Shown here: positions 37,446-46,933 of the stretch, piece by piece
Layout of the letters: each line of letters opens with the position of its first letter
Position numbering within the stretch: the first letter of the stretch is position 1
Assembly: GCA_016709765.1 (NCBI GenBank)
Contig: JADJMD010000010.1
Location: 1-64,000, forward strand
From: Ignavibacteriales bacterium
GTDB taxonomy: Bacteria; Bacteroidota; Ignavibacteria; Ignavibacteriales; Ignavibacteriaceae
Direction of reading: 5' to 3'
DNA: 64,000 nucleotides
Position numbers and translations under genes: made by a program
The notes under the pieces: model-generated
Databases searched by the model: none
What the model saw: the letters and a program-made list of their open reading frames with translations, nothing else
Told to the model about the DNA's origin: nothing

Positions 37446-37663
37446 GACAATATTATACAGTCAGCTTCGTGTTTTCTGATTGCGATCAAAGTACCTCTTA
37501 ATGCAAAAGCTAACGGGTCATTAAATGCTGATGAATTTACAAGCTCAATTTCTTGTCCTGGTGTAAATCCAATCTCTAAAATTCTTCTGAAGGATGGATG
37601 TGAATTATCAACATCACTTATTATTGCTCTTTCACCAAAATTTAATTCTGAAGCTGTTTTCAT
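37442..37663 (-). CDS. feoA: Ferrous iron transport protein FeoA
   Basis: 73 aa SH3-like cytoplasmic protein (LNFGERAIISDVDNSHPSFRRILEIGFTPGQEIELVNSS...LRGTLIAIRKHEADCIIL). It assists FeoB and overlaps it by 4 bp. Translation begins at ATG 37663. The region just upstream would carry the Fur-controlled promoter; I see no convincing Fur box. Confidence 0.93.
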   Translation of the reverse strand: MKTASELNFGERAIISDVDNSHPSFRRILEIGFTPGQEIELVNSSAFNDPLAFALRGTLIAIRKHEADCIILS

Positions 37664-38184
37664 AATTTTTGTTTATTATTTAGATTTAGTCTATATAAAA
37701 TTAGCTTAAGTTTGATTAACTGTCAAGATATTAATTATCATTTATTTTACTATCGTTCATTCTGCTTTCTCTGTTGATATCATATCAGTAAGGAAAAATA
37801 TGATTTATAAGTTCTGTCTAACTTATAAGCACAATGAAAAGCTCAGCATTTGAGATAAACGGTAAAACCTGCCAAACTTGTAAAATTATTTACACTAATA
37901 CGATTTTTACTTACTTAGCTTGTATAATTACAATAGGTAGTTTTTATAGGAAAATATTGTAAAGATTTTACAGTCTTACTTCTTACAAATAAATTGCTTG
38001 ATTTATTTAACTAACAAGAGTTTTAGCCGTCAAATTTGTCTTAAGTGCTTAATTATTCTTTTACCTTTTTACATTTTTCAAGCCTTTTAGCAGGGGCGTC
38101 AATATTGTCAAATAATGGCACTAATCTTGAAAAACAGTTCCTGCAATAAATAATTTTTACTATTTGAAAAATCGGAGAAATAAA
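37664..38184. other. 520-bp divergent intergenic region
   Basis: It lies between feoA (leftward) and the rightward two-gene unit at 38185. It is AT-rich with no gene, no strong hairpin and none of the dispersed repeats. It should contain promoters for both directions. GGAGAAATAAA immediately before 38185 is a good ribosome-binding site and decides the start of the next gene. Confidence 0.5.
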
Positions 38185-38718
38185 ATGGAGATCGCAAAAA
38201 TAGCTTTTTTAGAAACTTACACTCTTAGTGAAAACGGAGGAGTAATGGGGGCAATATTAGTAACAGATGCTGAGACCAAACCATTAGAATTTAGAGTTAC
38301 CGCACCAATTCGTCCAACAAGTTTTCAGAAAACTTTGTATGGTGATGTCTTACTTGAACATATTCTAGTTGAATTAATTTCAGTTCCACTTCTTAATGCT
38401 GTTAATGAGCAAATTGATCTGATTGTTGTAAAAGATCCTCTGTTCCTGGGTGCAAATAACAAACAGGGAATAAGAGTAGTACGATTATTATCAGATGAAA
38501 AACAAAAATCAAGAAACAACACCGCAGTAGAATTACTAAACACTCCTTTAAATGGTTCAGCAAAAGGTTATTTGGAAACATCACAAAAATTTGAAGAGGA
38601 ATTAAAAGGTATTAAAGAACGATTAGAAAAAATTGCTGAAGCGCGAAATCTTTCTGAACCTTTTGAAAGACTTAAAGCAGCTTGCGAGCAAGTTCAATTG
38701 CAACGCACAAACGACTAA
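38185..38718 (+). CDS. Conserved-looking protein of unknown function, partner of pseudo-Snf2 gene
   Basis: 177 aa from ATG 38185, chosen because GGAG sits 7 bases upstream; an upstream TTG at 38164 is less likely. The first 110 residues are an alpha/beta domain (AKIAFLETYTLSENGGVMGAILVTDAETKPLEFRVTAPIRP...LYGDVLLEHILVELISVPLL...IDLIVVKDPLFL). The C-terminus is a charged coiled-coil-like helix (FEEELKGIKERLEKIAEARNLSEPFERLKAA). No family is recognised. It lies 13 bp before the 905-aa gene and probably acts with it. Confidence 0.75.
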   Translation: MEIAKIAFLETYTLSENGGVMGAILVTDAETKPLEFRVTAPIRPTSFQKTLYGDVLLEHILVELISVPLLNAVNEQIDLIVVKDPLFLGANNKQGIRVVRLLSDEKQKSRNNTAVELLNTPLNGSAKGYLETSQKFEEELKGIKERLEKIAEARNLSEPFERLKAACEQVQLQRTND

Positions 38719-38731
38719 GAAACTATTATAA

Positions 38732-41449
38732 ATGATCCGTTCCGCAAGATCAAAAATAGCTTCTAGAGTTTCTAAATTAGAAACCACGGATGACTTCCAT
38801 TTTGCCAAATGGCTTCGCGTTCCAAAAATTGAGAACGGGAATGTAACAGAAATTTATTCTGTAGATGAAGTTGAAAATATACCCGTTGAGAAATTAATAG
38901 AACCGAATGGACTAAAATTAAAATTTAAATTGAGTGTCCATAAAATTCCCCAGATTAGACAGAGCTATTTAATTGATAAACCAAAAGCTTACTTAATCTT
39001 TTTTGGGTTAACCCGACCACAGCTGTATACGATGAAAGAAAAAGTTCTTTCGGCTCCTGATATTATAGATCTTAAATCATCACTTCCGCAAATACCTGAA
39101 ATAATTGATCAATCATCTATATTTATTGCTCAGACTCCAACTTTGTTTGATCAATCGGAATTGTTTATTGCAAAACCTCCAAAGTCTTATGATCAATCGT
39201 CAAATTTTTCAGTTGATGTAGTTCAAACCTATGATAAAAATGTTAGTTTTTCCGATATATCTATAAATGAAATTCCTCTTTTAATAACAGAACCAGACGT
39301 AACTGATGAACTGGCGAATCTTATCCCGGAAATTTATAACATAGAACTACTTAATGTTGAAAAGTTTGATGATGCATTAGTGGACTCTGAAAAAATTGAG
39401 ATAGATGAAATTATTCTTCCTTTGGTAGATAAAATTGATGTACCCGGAATAGATGATCTAATTAAAAGTTTAACTGAGTCTCACTCTGTTCCGATTGAAG
39501 AAATGCTTCCGGCAAATATTCAATTTTATTCTCCATCTTTTGAAATTGCACATCCTGTGTTTAAAGTTAGAATCGACATTCCAAAAACCGTCGTTAAAAA
39601 AGTTGTAATCAAACAAAAAAATCTTGAACCGGTTGTAATTGATGTACTTGATGATTCTTCTGTTTCAGAGTTTACTAAAAATAATATTCTATCCTTGTTA
39701 TCATCTTTTAGAGAACTTGGCTGGGCAGAGTATTCTAAAATGATAAATCCGCTTTCGGATTATGAACTTGAATCTGCAGAGTTTCTTACATCAAATAACT
39801 TTGCTGTACTAAATGATGAACTTGGTTTTGAGAAGTTTGATCAAACTTCGGCTGCTCTTGGTTACTTATCAAAAAAAGGAAGCATAAAATCTGTTCTGGT
39901 AATTAGCGATGCTACAAGATTTAAAACTAATTGGACACCATCATTAAAGTCTTTTACAAAAGATCTTAAAATTAAAAAATATGAACCAGGTACAAATAAA
40001 AAGATTAAAGGCTCATCAGTTATCTGGTTTCTTGATATAAACGATTTAGGTAAAATTGAACTTAAAGATTTTAGTAAACTGGATCTTATATTATTTGATG
40101 AACTAGTTAATATTAAATCTTCACCTAATCAGATTGATGAAATAGTAAATAAGATTGAACCGTCATATATATGGATTCTATCTGCTATAAATAATGGAAA
40201 GGCTGGTAAGAAATTTCTTTCAGAATTTGATTTTACACAAAAAGTTTCTTTTAATACATTTGGTAAAACCCTTTCTGAAATACAGGGTGATGATCCGGTA
40301 ACAACTGTAAAAGATATTTGGCTTGAGCTTGATGAGATGCAGCTATTTGAATATTCTGAAGCTCTTGCTCAATCAAAAGAAGAACTGAGTGAATTATTTG
40401 ATAGCCCAAATCCGTTAAGATTTCAATCGAATATTTTTACAATTATCCACAAGTTAAAACAGATTTTAAACTTTTCAGCATTCCGAAATATTAGTCCAAA
40501 AGCAAATATACTTATAGAGCAAGTTGAAGCTATTTCGGGAAATAAAAATAAAGGAATGATCTTTACTCAATATGATGTAAATGGATTAAAGAAAATTGAA
40601 AAAGTTCTTGAAATGAATAATATCAAATATGTTGTTGGCAGAAATGGCATGTCTGCAGAAGAACTTAAACAATCTCTTACAGAATTTTATGATCGGCGTA
40701 CTGTTACTATTTTCCTAACCAATTTAAAGCCATCAAGAATAAATATTAACCTTACAAAAGTTCAATATATATTTAATTTCGATACATGGTGGAACCCTGT
40801 TACAAGATGGCAAAACGATGATGAGATGGGTATTAATGAAATTGTTCATGCACCTGTTGTAGTTTATAACTACCACATCAAAAATACGTTTGAAGAAGAA
40901 CTTAATCGGCTTATGGAGGAAAGAGGACTTAATAACCGTTACCTCTTCGACAATCTTAAAAGCGAATCTCTTTCAGAACTAATTACGATGGAAGACTGGC
41001 TTTATATATTTGGTATGAATGATCAGTTTATAAAAGTAGTAAATAGTGAACGTACAAAACTTATCAAACAACTTCAAAATATTGATCTTACCGGTTATAA
41101 AACTCTAATGAAATTCTTCTTTAGTTATTTAGGCTATCGAGATTTAAGTGTTATGGATATTGATGAGGACCCTATGTTTTACATAATAGGAACCTCCAGA
41201 AAGGGAACAACTCCCGTTAATCTTCACGGAAAATGTTTACTTACAACAGATGTTAAAAAAGAAGATTATGAAGAGGTTATACACTTTAAACCGGCAGCAA
41301 ACGAAATAAAAAGAAAGTTTGTTGTCACTAATGGCGAATTTTCTGAACGCATCAAAAACGGAACGATGTACATTGATGGTAAAGATCTTGCTAACTTCAT
41401 TATCACACTTGGTTTAAAATCATACGTAACGCCTAAGAAAAGTAGCTAG
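38732..41449 (+). CDS. Degenerate Snf2-like ATPase with Mrr-like C-terminal domain
   Basis: 905 aa. Residues 1-300 are acidic with short repeats (IIDQSSIFIAQ, LFDQSELFIAK, SYDQSSNFSV). Residues 360-500 align by eye with the Snf2 first RecA domain: motif Ia SVLVISDATRFKTNWTPSLKSF and DELV where DEAH is expected, but the Walker A lysine is missing (DQTSAALGYL). Residues 600-720 resemble the second RecA domain (KGMIFTQYDVNGLKKIEKVL; FNFDTWWNPVTRWQNDDE), lacking the motif VI arginine. Residues 785-895 recall Mrr (GYRDL; FVVTNGEFSERIKNGTMYIDGKDLANFI). Probably DNA-binding without ATP hydrolysis; role unknown. Confidence 0.65.
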   Translation: MIRSARSKIASRVSKLETTDDFHFAKWLRVPKIENGNVTEIYSVDEVENIPVEKLIEPNGLKLKFKLSVHKIPQIRQSYLIDKPKAYLIFFGLTRPQLYTMKEKVLSAPDIIDLKSSLPQIPEIIDQSSIFIAQTPTLFDQSELFIAKPPKSYDQSSNFSVDVVQTYDKNVSFSDISINEIPLLITEPDVTDELANLIPEIYNIELLNVEKFDDALVDSEKIEIDEIILPLVDKIDVPGIDDLIKSLTESHSVPIEEMLPANIQFYSPSFEIAHPVFKVRIDIPKTVVKKVVIKQKNLEPVVIDVLDDSSVSEFTKNNILSLLSSFRELGWAEYSKMINPLSDYELESAEFLTSNNFAVLNDELGFEKFDQTSAALGYLSKKGSIKSVLVISDATRFKTNWTPSLKSFTKDLKIKKYEPGTNKKIKGSSVIWFLDINDLGKIELKDFSKLDLILFDELVNIKSSPNQIDEIVNKIEPSYIWILSAINNGKAGKKFLSEFDFTQKVSFNTFGKTLSEIQGDDPVTTVKDIWLELDEMQLFEYSEALAQSKEELSELFDSPNPLRFQSNIFTIIHKLKQILNFSAFRNISPKANILIEQVEAISGNKNKGMIFTQYDVNGLKKIEKVLEMNNIKYVVGRNGMSAEELKQSLTEFYDRRTVTIFLTNLKPSRININLTKVQYIFNFDTWWNPVTRWQNDDEMGINEIVHAPVVVYNYHIKNTFEEELNRLMEERGLNNRYLFDNLKSESLSELITMEDWLYIFGMNDQFIKVVNSERTKLIKQLQNIDLTGYKTLMKFFFSYLGYRDLSVMDIDEDPMFYIIGTSRKGTTPVNLHGKCLLTTDVKKEDYEEVIHFKPAANEIKRKFVVTNGEFSERIKNGTMYIDGKDLANFIITLGLKSYVTPKKSS

Positions 41450-41459
41450 TATTTTTTAA

Positions 41460-42401
41460 TTAAATTATTTTCAGTTTTTCAATAAAATAATCCATTGTAT
41501 TTTTTAAGCCTTCCAAGCGATGAACTTTTGGTTCCCAACCGAGAACTCTTTTAGCTTTTGAAATATCCGGTTGTCTAACTCGAGGATCATCTATTGGAAG
41601 AGGTTCATAAATTATTTTGCTTTTTGATCCTGTTAACTGAATTATTTCCTCGGCCATTTGTTTAACTGTTATTTCTTCCGGATTTCCAATGTTGACAGGT
41701 TCCTTTTCATCTGAGAACAATAACTTAAATATTCCATCAACCTGATCGTCGATATAAATAAAACTGCGTGTTTGACTTCCATCTCCAAAAATAGTAATTG
41801 GCTGATTGTTTAATGCTTGTAAAAAAAAAGCTGGGATAGCTCGTCCATCTTTTAATCGCATACTTGGACCGTATGTATTAAAGATTCTAACAATTCGTGT
41901 GCTTAAGCTATGATATCTTTGATATGCCATAGTAAGTGCTTCCGCAAATCGCTTGGCTTCATCATATACTCCCCGTGGCCCAATTGGGTTAACATTTCCC
42001 CAGTAATTTTCTTTTTGAGGATGCATTAAAGGATCACCGTAAACCTCAGATGTTGATGCGAGTAAAAACCGAGCACCTTTTTCTTTCGCTAACCCTAATG
42101 CATTGTGAGTTCCTATCGACCCAACTTTTAAGGTTTGAATTGGCAGTTGATGATAATCAATAGGGCTTGCAGGTGAGGCAAAGTGCAATATGTAATCAAC
42201 TTTGCCGGTAACATGAATAAAGTTTGTTACATCGTGATGTATAAATTTAAATTTAGGATTTGCGAAAAGATGCTGAATATTATCTATGCTACCCGTTAAT
42301 AAATTATCAATACAAATTACACTCATGCCTTCGTGTAATAACCTATCACAAAGATGAGATCCTAAAAATCCTGAACCACCGGTAATAACTGCTGTAGCCA
42401 A
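41460..42401 (-). CDS. NAD-dependent UDP-sugar decarboxylase/epimerase (UXS-like)
   Basis: 313 aa extended short-chain dehydrogenase. GGSGFLGSHL near residue 8 binds NAD; TSEVYGDPLMHPQ and the Tyr-x3-Lys motif GVYDEAKRFAEAL give the catalytic residues. RIFNTYGPSMRLKDGRAIP...GDGSQTRSFIYIDDQVDG is characteristic of UDP-glucuronate decarboxylase, which makes UDP-xylose for surface glycans. It is the first gene of the polysaccharide region, transcribed leftward away from it. Confidence 0.88.
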   Translation of the reverse strand: MATAVITGGSGFLGSHLCDRLLHEGMSVICIDNLLTGSIDNIQHLFANPKFKFIHHDVTNFIHVTGKVDYILHFASPASPIDYHQLPIQTLKVGSIGTHNALGLAKEKGARFLLASTSEVYGDPLMHPQKENYWGNVNPIGPRGVYDEAKRFAEALTMAYQRYHSLSTRIVRIFNTYGPSMRLKDGRAIPAFFLQALNNQPITIFGDGSQTRSFIYIDDQVDGIFKLLFSDEKEPVNIGNPEEITVKQMAEEIIQLTGSKSKIIYEPLPIDDPRVRQPDISKAKRVLGWEPKVHRLEGLKNTMDYFIEKLKII

Positions 42402-42860
42402 AATTATCCTTTAAGTATTTGGTGTTTATTCCGCCTCGGCAGATTAGTTCTTAGTTAATTATTATAATAGTAAAATTAAATAAATAATATATAAGAAATT
42501 AGCAGCAATACCGTATTCTCTAACTTCCTTCCTAATAAGAAATCTGCAAATAAATATTAAAGTTACTTTTCTCTTGAAAGAAATCACGATCTCCGTCAGA
42601 ACAAGATTTTAAAAAACCGCCGCGGCGGATCACGGAATTAATTTGATTTCATTTAAATTAATCCACATTATAAGAATTATTGTGTTTGTATTTGCTCATC
42701 AAAAGGATGGTGCCTGTCCTGAGCTTTTCGAAGGATCAAAAAATATTACGCAGTGAAAGGATCAGAGATAAATGCTGTTTGAACGCAGCTAGCCTGCCTG
42801 CCTGCAGTCAGGTTATAACTTTTCTTCAAAGAAAAAAGTTAAGTGAAATAAATTAATATA
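42402..42860. other. Gene-free stretch with repeat fragments
   Basis: No gene is seen. It contains CCGCCGCGGCGG (about 42617), a fragment of hairpin element A (GCTGTTTGAACGCAGC, about 42770), a CCTGCCTGCCTGCAGTCAGG block (about 42794-42813) and an AACTTTTCTTC/GAAAAAAGTT hairpin (about 42820-42841) like element B. Confidence 0.45.
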
Positions 42861-43160
42861 AAGAATCTCGTATTTTCAGTTGATACAACTTATCTCGATT
42901 CCAATAGACTACAACTTGTAGCAAAGGGAACTGTAACTAACAGGGGAGACTCTAAAATTGAAACTCCCTGGTACTTAGAAGCACAGTTTCATACAACAAT
43001 AAGCGTTAATGTAAAACTTCCCGGAAGCAATGCCCAGATCGGTGTACTGCTTACCCAAAACCAGGCTGCAATATTTACGCTATATTATTCCTCTTAAAAT
43101 GTGGATGTTAGAAATTTTCCAAATATTGGTGTAAAGGATTTTCGTGGAATTTATAAATAA
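42861..43160 (+). pseudogene. 5'-truncated gene remnant of unknown function
   Basis: An open stretch without any start codon reads KNLVFSVDTTYLDSNRLQLVAKGTVTNRG...TPWYLEAQF and continues to TAA at 43095; the same frame goes on past the stop (NVDVRNFPNIGVKDFRGIYK) to 43160. It resembles the tail of an exported beta-sandwich protein. It begins right after hairpin repeats and ends before a strong terminator, so the front was probably lost by rearrangement. Confidence 0.45.
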
Positions 43161-43190
43161 TAGTTATTATTAAGTGGTAAGAGGCAAGAA

Positions 43191-43230
43191 ATTAGAAGCC
43201 CCGAGGCTGTCGGGGCTTCTAATTTTTCAA
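43191..43230. terminator. Strong terminator hairpin
   Basis: A 14-bp stem, ATTAGAAGCCCCGA (43191-43204) and TCGGGGCTTCTAAT (43210-43223), with loop GGCTG, continues into TTTTC. It serves the + strand remnant and probably also the leftward OmpA/SPOR gene that ends at 43259. Confidence 0.8.
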
Positions 43231-43258
43231 ATATAAGACTTATTGGTTTTAAACTGAT

Positions 43259-44959
43259 TTACTTTACTCTTTCTCTAATCTTATTTGCTTCATTAAGAGA
43301 ATTGAAATAACCAATCCTCACTCTATACCATCTTCCATCAAGTTCCTTTATATCCGCAATTTCAATAAAAGAGTTAAAGCCTTTAGATTGAAGGCGTTTC
43401 GCTTCGTTTTCTGCTTTTTCACTTGTACGCCATGATGAAACCTGTACACAGTACATATTTCCATCGCTAAAAATCATTTGACCTACGCTTCGTTCTTTAG
43501 AACTATCATATAGCTTATTATCTTTGTTAACTTCTGTTTTCTGTTCAGTAACTGACATGTTACTATTCATCAATACAATAGCTACCCTTCTATTTAATGC
43601 TCTGCCTGTTTCAGTATTGTTATCAGCAATCGGTCTGTCCGGGCCGTAACCATATATTTTTAATCTATTAGGATTAATTCCATTATTAATAAAATAATTA
43701 TAAACAGATCTTGCTCGTTCAAAGGACAATTCCTTATTCATCTTATCTGATCCTGTGTTGTCTGTATGCCCCTCAATTTCCCATTTAGTTTCAGGATGAT
43801 CATTCATAACTTTAATAACTTGTTCAAATTCTGTATATGCAGAAGGCAGAAGCTCGGACTTTCCGATTTCAAAGTTTGTTCCGCCGCTAAAAACAAATTC
43901 AGTTTGTTTAATTGGTTCTACAACTTCCTCAATTACCTCACATCCCCATTTATTTACTTCAGTGCCAATTGTTGTACCCGGGCATAAGTCTTTATAATCA
44001 GGTACACCATCCTCATCTGTATCTGATGGACAGCCTCGAGTATCAACTTTAACTCCTAACGGAGTATCGTTGCACAAATCAAGAAAATCCGGCACACCAT
44101 CATTATCTATATCTAAAGGACATCCGTTAGAATCTACTACAACATATTTAGGGGTATCCTTGCACTTATCCATATAATCTGCAATTCCATCCATATCTGA
44201 ATCTAAAGGACAACCTGATTCATCTACTTTTACATATGGAGGTGTATCGTTACACATATCTTCATCATCGCTAACACCGTCATTATCAGAATCTTCTATC
44301 CCCCCAAAATAAAACTGAATTCCGCCGGCAAATGTAAAGAACATGTCATTATCAGAACCTCCTGTAATTGAATTAGGAGAATCATCAAAATTATCAAACG
44401 GCAGATAATTCAACGTACCGGCAATGTTTAAGGAAACTTGCTCACTTACCATAAATTTTATACCCAATTCACCGTTGGCAAACCAGTTATTTACGCTGTA
44501 TCTATTTTGTTTATTTCTTTCCAGGTCATTACCATCAACATCTCTGGGCTGATAATTTATCCAGCCGATATGAGCGGCTGCATACGGGTAAACTGAATTC
44601 CAGTAAGTATAAGTATAACTTAAACCTCCGGTAAACATAATTAACTGTGTTCTAAATTCAGTAAGCGGCGGGTAAGCTACCCTATAAGTCGGCCTTCCTG
44701 TTCCGGCTGCATAACCAAATGTGCCTGTACCTGATATACCAAATACACCGTTACTTGTGGAAGGGAAATAAATATCTCCCATCAGGTTTGCTATATAATC
44801 GAACTCAGCATTTTTAAAATCAGAAAAGGTGTAAGTAACTCCTCCTCCAAATCCGAAACCTGATTTGTAAGCAAGCGGATTGTATTTTTTAACCTCTCTG
44901 TTTTGAGCGAAAGAGGAGGTAATAAAAATGAACACAGCAAGGATGAAATAATTTTTCAT
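43259..44959 (-). CDS. Outer-membrane OmpA-family protein with TSP3 repeats and SPOR domain
   Basis: 566 aa. A signal peptide and an N-terminal beta-barrel (about 20-215, ending TFAGGIQFYFGG) precede four TSP type-3 calcium-binding repeats (about 218-335; DSDNDGVSDDEDMCNDTP and relatives). The OmpA peptidoglycan-binding domain follows (about 345-465; EGHTDNTGSDKMNKELSFERARSVYNYF), then a C-terminal SPOR domain (about 500-566; YCVQVSSWRTSEKAENEAKRL). It tethers the outer membrane to the cell wall. OmpA plus SPOR in one chain is less common than either alone. Confidence 0.9.
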   Translation of the reverse strand: MKNYFILAVFIFITSSFAQNREVKKYNPLAYKSGFGFGGGVTYTFSDFKNAEFDYIANLMGDIYFPSTSNGVFGISGTGTFGYAAGTGRPTYRVAYPPLTEFRTQLIMFTGGLSYTYTYWNSVYPYAAAHIGWINYQPRDVDGNDLERNKQNRYSVNNWFANGELGIKFMVSEQVSLNIAGTLNYLPFDNFDDSPNSITGGSDNDMFFTFAGGIQFYFGGIEDSDNDGVSDDEDMCNDTPPYVKVDESGCPLDSDMDGIADYMDKCKDTPKYVVVDSNGCPLDIDNDGVPDFLDLCNDTPLGVKVDTRGCPSDTDEDGVPDYKDLCPGTTIGTEVNKWGCEVIEEVVEPIKQTEFVFSGGTNFEIGKSELLPSAYTEFEQVIKVMNDHPETKWEIEGHTDNTGSDKMNKELSFERARSVYNYFINNGINPNRLKIYGYGPDRPIADNNTETGRALNRRVAIVLMNSNMSVTEQKTEVNKDNKLYDSSKERSVGQMIFSDGNMYCVQVSSWRTSEKAENEAKRLQSKGFNSFIEIADIKELDGRWYRVRIGYFNSLNEANKIRERVK

Positions 44960-45086
44960 TTTATTTCCTAAAATTTAATGACTAATTAGTTTTATGGTAT
45001 ACTTTAGAAATAGTTGATGTTTGCAAACAATATTTTAGCTTATTTAACATTAATAATATAAATATAATTTTCTATTTAATGTTTAA

Positions 45087-46838
45087 TTACAACTGATAAT
45101 AAATAGAAAATTCTAATATATTTTTTAAGTCGTTAAACTCACTAATTCTTAAATCGTCTTCATCTTTTATATCTGAATATGTGTATTTCATTCCTATATG
45201 AAGATCGTGCTGATACTCATAATTAACACTTAATCCGGTACGATACTCTTTTCTCAACGGACCATATAAAAAAGATCTTCCGTTATTTTTAATATCGTGA
45301 TATGCATAATAAATATCGTCAAGGCCGCCTTTTCTTAATTTTTCGATAAATATCATAAACCTCAAACCCCTTAATGCTTGATAATTTAACTCCATTCTAA
45401 TCTGATCGGCATTTTGACCCAGCCAATGGCCTAATGTATATTCAAGGTGCTGATAATTTGTCAATTCATCTTTATGCTCATATACCCAGGGATTAATTCT
45501 TGTGTATTCTAAAGTTAAATCTAAATTTGGAAGCATCAGGTCAACCATTTTTCCGCCAAGTGTAAGCCCTACCCATGTATTATTAAAATTATTTTCCAGG
45601 ATATTGCGTATCTCTGTTACATCAACAAATAAGGTTGAATAGAACTTAAAATTTTGCGGATACTTAACTGATAAATCAAAAAACAGCATACCATTGCCGT
45701 CACCCACATCGCCTCTGCCGGTATTATGATCCAAAAATTTGTAAAACATAAAAGGTATAAAAAACTCGGGTCTTAAATCTCCGCTGTACACAATTGCATT
45801 GCCAGCAGATATATCTATTCTATCCCACGGAGTTACTGTAATTAAATTTGCTGCAATGTATTTATTAAAATAACTTTTTCTTAATAGTTGGTTGGGTGTA
45901 CCGGGGTATGCATAATAAAAGGCGGCTGAGTCAAGAACTAAAGAGTTTAACCAGCCATGGATATAGGAAAATCTTAACCAGGATACCGGATTTAAATTTA
46001 GCCGTATTTGGGGATATGAAGGTGCTTTATCCGACAAAATTAATTGCCCGAATTCACCATGACCCCATTGTACGTAATCCTTTATCAGGGAAACGTTTCC
46101 CCATCCCCAGTTAAAACTTATACTTCCTTTTACATCGCTGTACTCAATTCCATCCGGTGCTGTTTTATACCAGGCACCTCTTACTTCAGTAAATGATTTA
46201 TCTTTATCAAAAGTCTCCCCGAATTCACCTTTATCCCGTATATCAAAACTTGCTCCAAACCAATCAGAATATGTTGTATATGATGACAATCCTATCCACC
46301 TGGAATGACCTGTTCCATTTTCAGAAAACGAGATGCCGTATCCGGCAATAGGGGAGAGTTTTAAATTAAAAAGTGTATCACTGTAACTGAACAAAAACCA
46401 GCGTTCCTTTATTTTTCTATCATTTAAGGATATTATTTTATCTGTGCCGGATAAATCTGTTATTATTTCTGAATTCTCTGAATTTTGTTCTTTAATCGAC
46501 ACAGGTCTTAAACATTGTACTTCATAATAATATTCCCTCAAATAAAAATCTAACTCATCAATTTCAACATCACTCAATACTATCCCTTTTTCAATCTCCA
46601 ATTTGTTATTAACGGCATCTGATATTTCAATTAATTTTTCTGCTGCATATAGCCTTGTAAAAGGTTTCACCTCATCATTAAGTTCAATTAACCCTTTTAA
46701 ATTTTCTCTTTCAAGAAAATTATACACTCCGTTTTCCAATGGAATGTATACCACCTGGGCATAAACAAAGGATGATTTATTATTAAGAATTGAAACAATA
46801 AATACTAAGACCAGTATTACGTAAGCTTCTTTAAACAT
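45087..46838 (-). CDS. Wzi-like capsule-assembly outer-membrane protein
   Basis: 583 aa with an N-terminal signal region (VILVLVFIVSILNNKSSFVYAQ). An early helical region (PLENGVYNFLERENLKGLIELNDEVKPFTRLYAAEKLIEI) is followed by long barrel-like strands (WGWGNVSLIKDYVQWGHGEFGQLILSDKAPSYPQIRLNLNPVSWLRFSYIHGWLNS), the arrangement in capsule-assembly Wzi proteins. It presumably anchors or organises the polysaccharide made by the genes to its right. Leftward, with the sugar transferase immediately upstream. Confidence 0.75.
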   Translation of the reverse strand: MFKEAYVILVLVFIVSILNNKSSFVYAQVVYIPLENGVYNFLERENLKGLIELNDEVKPFTRLYAAEKLIEISDAVNNKLEIEKGIVLSDVEIDELDFYLREYYYEVQCLRPVSIKEQNSENSEIITDLSGTDKIISLNDRKIKERWFLFSYSDTLFNLKLSPIAGYGISFSENGTGHSRWIGLSSYTTYSDWFGASFDIRDKGEFGETFDKDKSFTEVRGAWYKTAPDGIEYSDVKGSISFNWGWGNVSLIKDYVQWGHGEFGQLILSDKAPSYPQIRLNLNPVSWLRFSYIHGWLNSLVLDSAAFYYAYPGTPNQLLRKSYFNKYIAANLITVTPWDRIDISAGNAIVYSGDLRPEFFIPFMFYKFLDHNTGRGDVGDGNGMLFFDLSVKYPQNFKFYSTLFVDVTEIRNILENNFNNTWVGLTLGGKMVDLMLPNLDLTLEYTRINPWVYEHKDELTNYQHLEYTLGHWLGQNADQIRMELNYQALRGLRFMIFIEKLRKGGLDDIYYAYHDIKNNGRSFLYGPLRKEYRTGLSVNYEYQHDLHIGMKYTYSDIKDEDDLRISEFNDLKNILEFSIYYQL

Positions 46839-46933
46839 TATTCCTGCAATTATTCTATTTGTTGATAATAGTGCTGACCCAAAATATTTAATAAATTTTA
46901 TACACTATAATATTTTTTTATAATTACCGGCGC

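Noticed and set aside
37664..38184. Possible riboswitch or small RNA upstream of the two-gene unit
   Set aside because: No conserved stem set or known riboswitch core could be recognised by eye; left as plain intergenic DNA.
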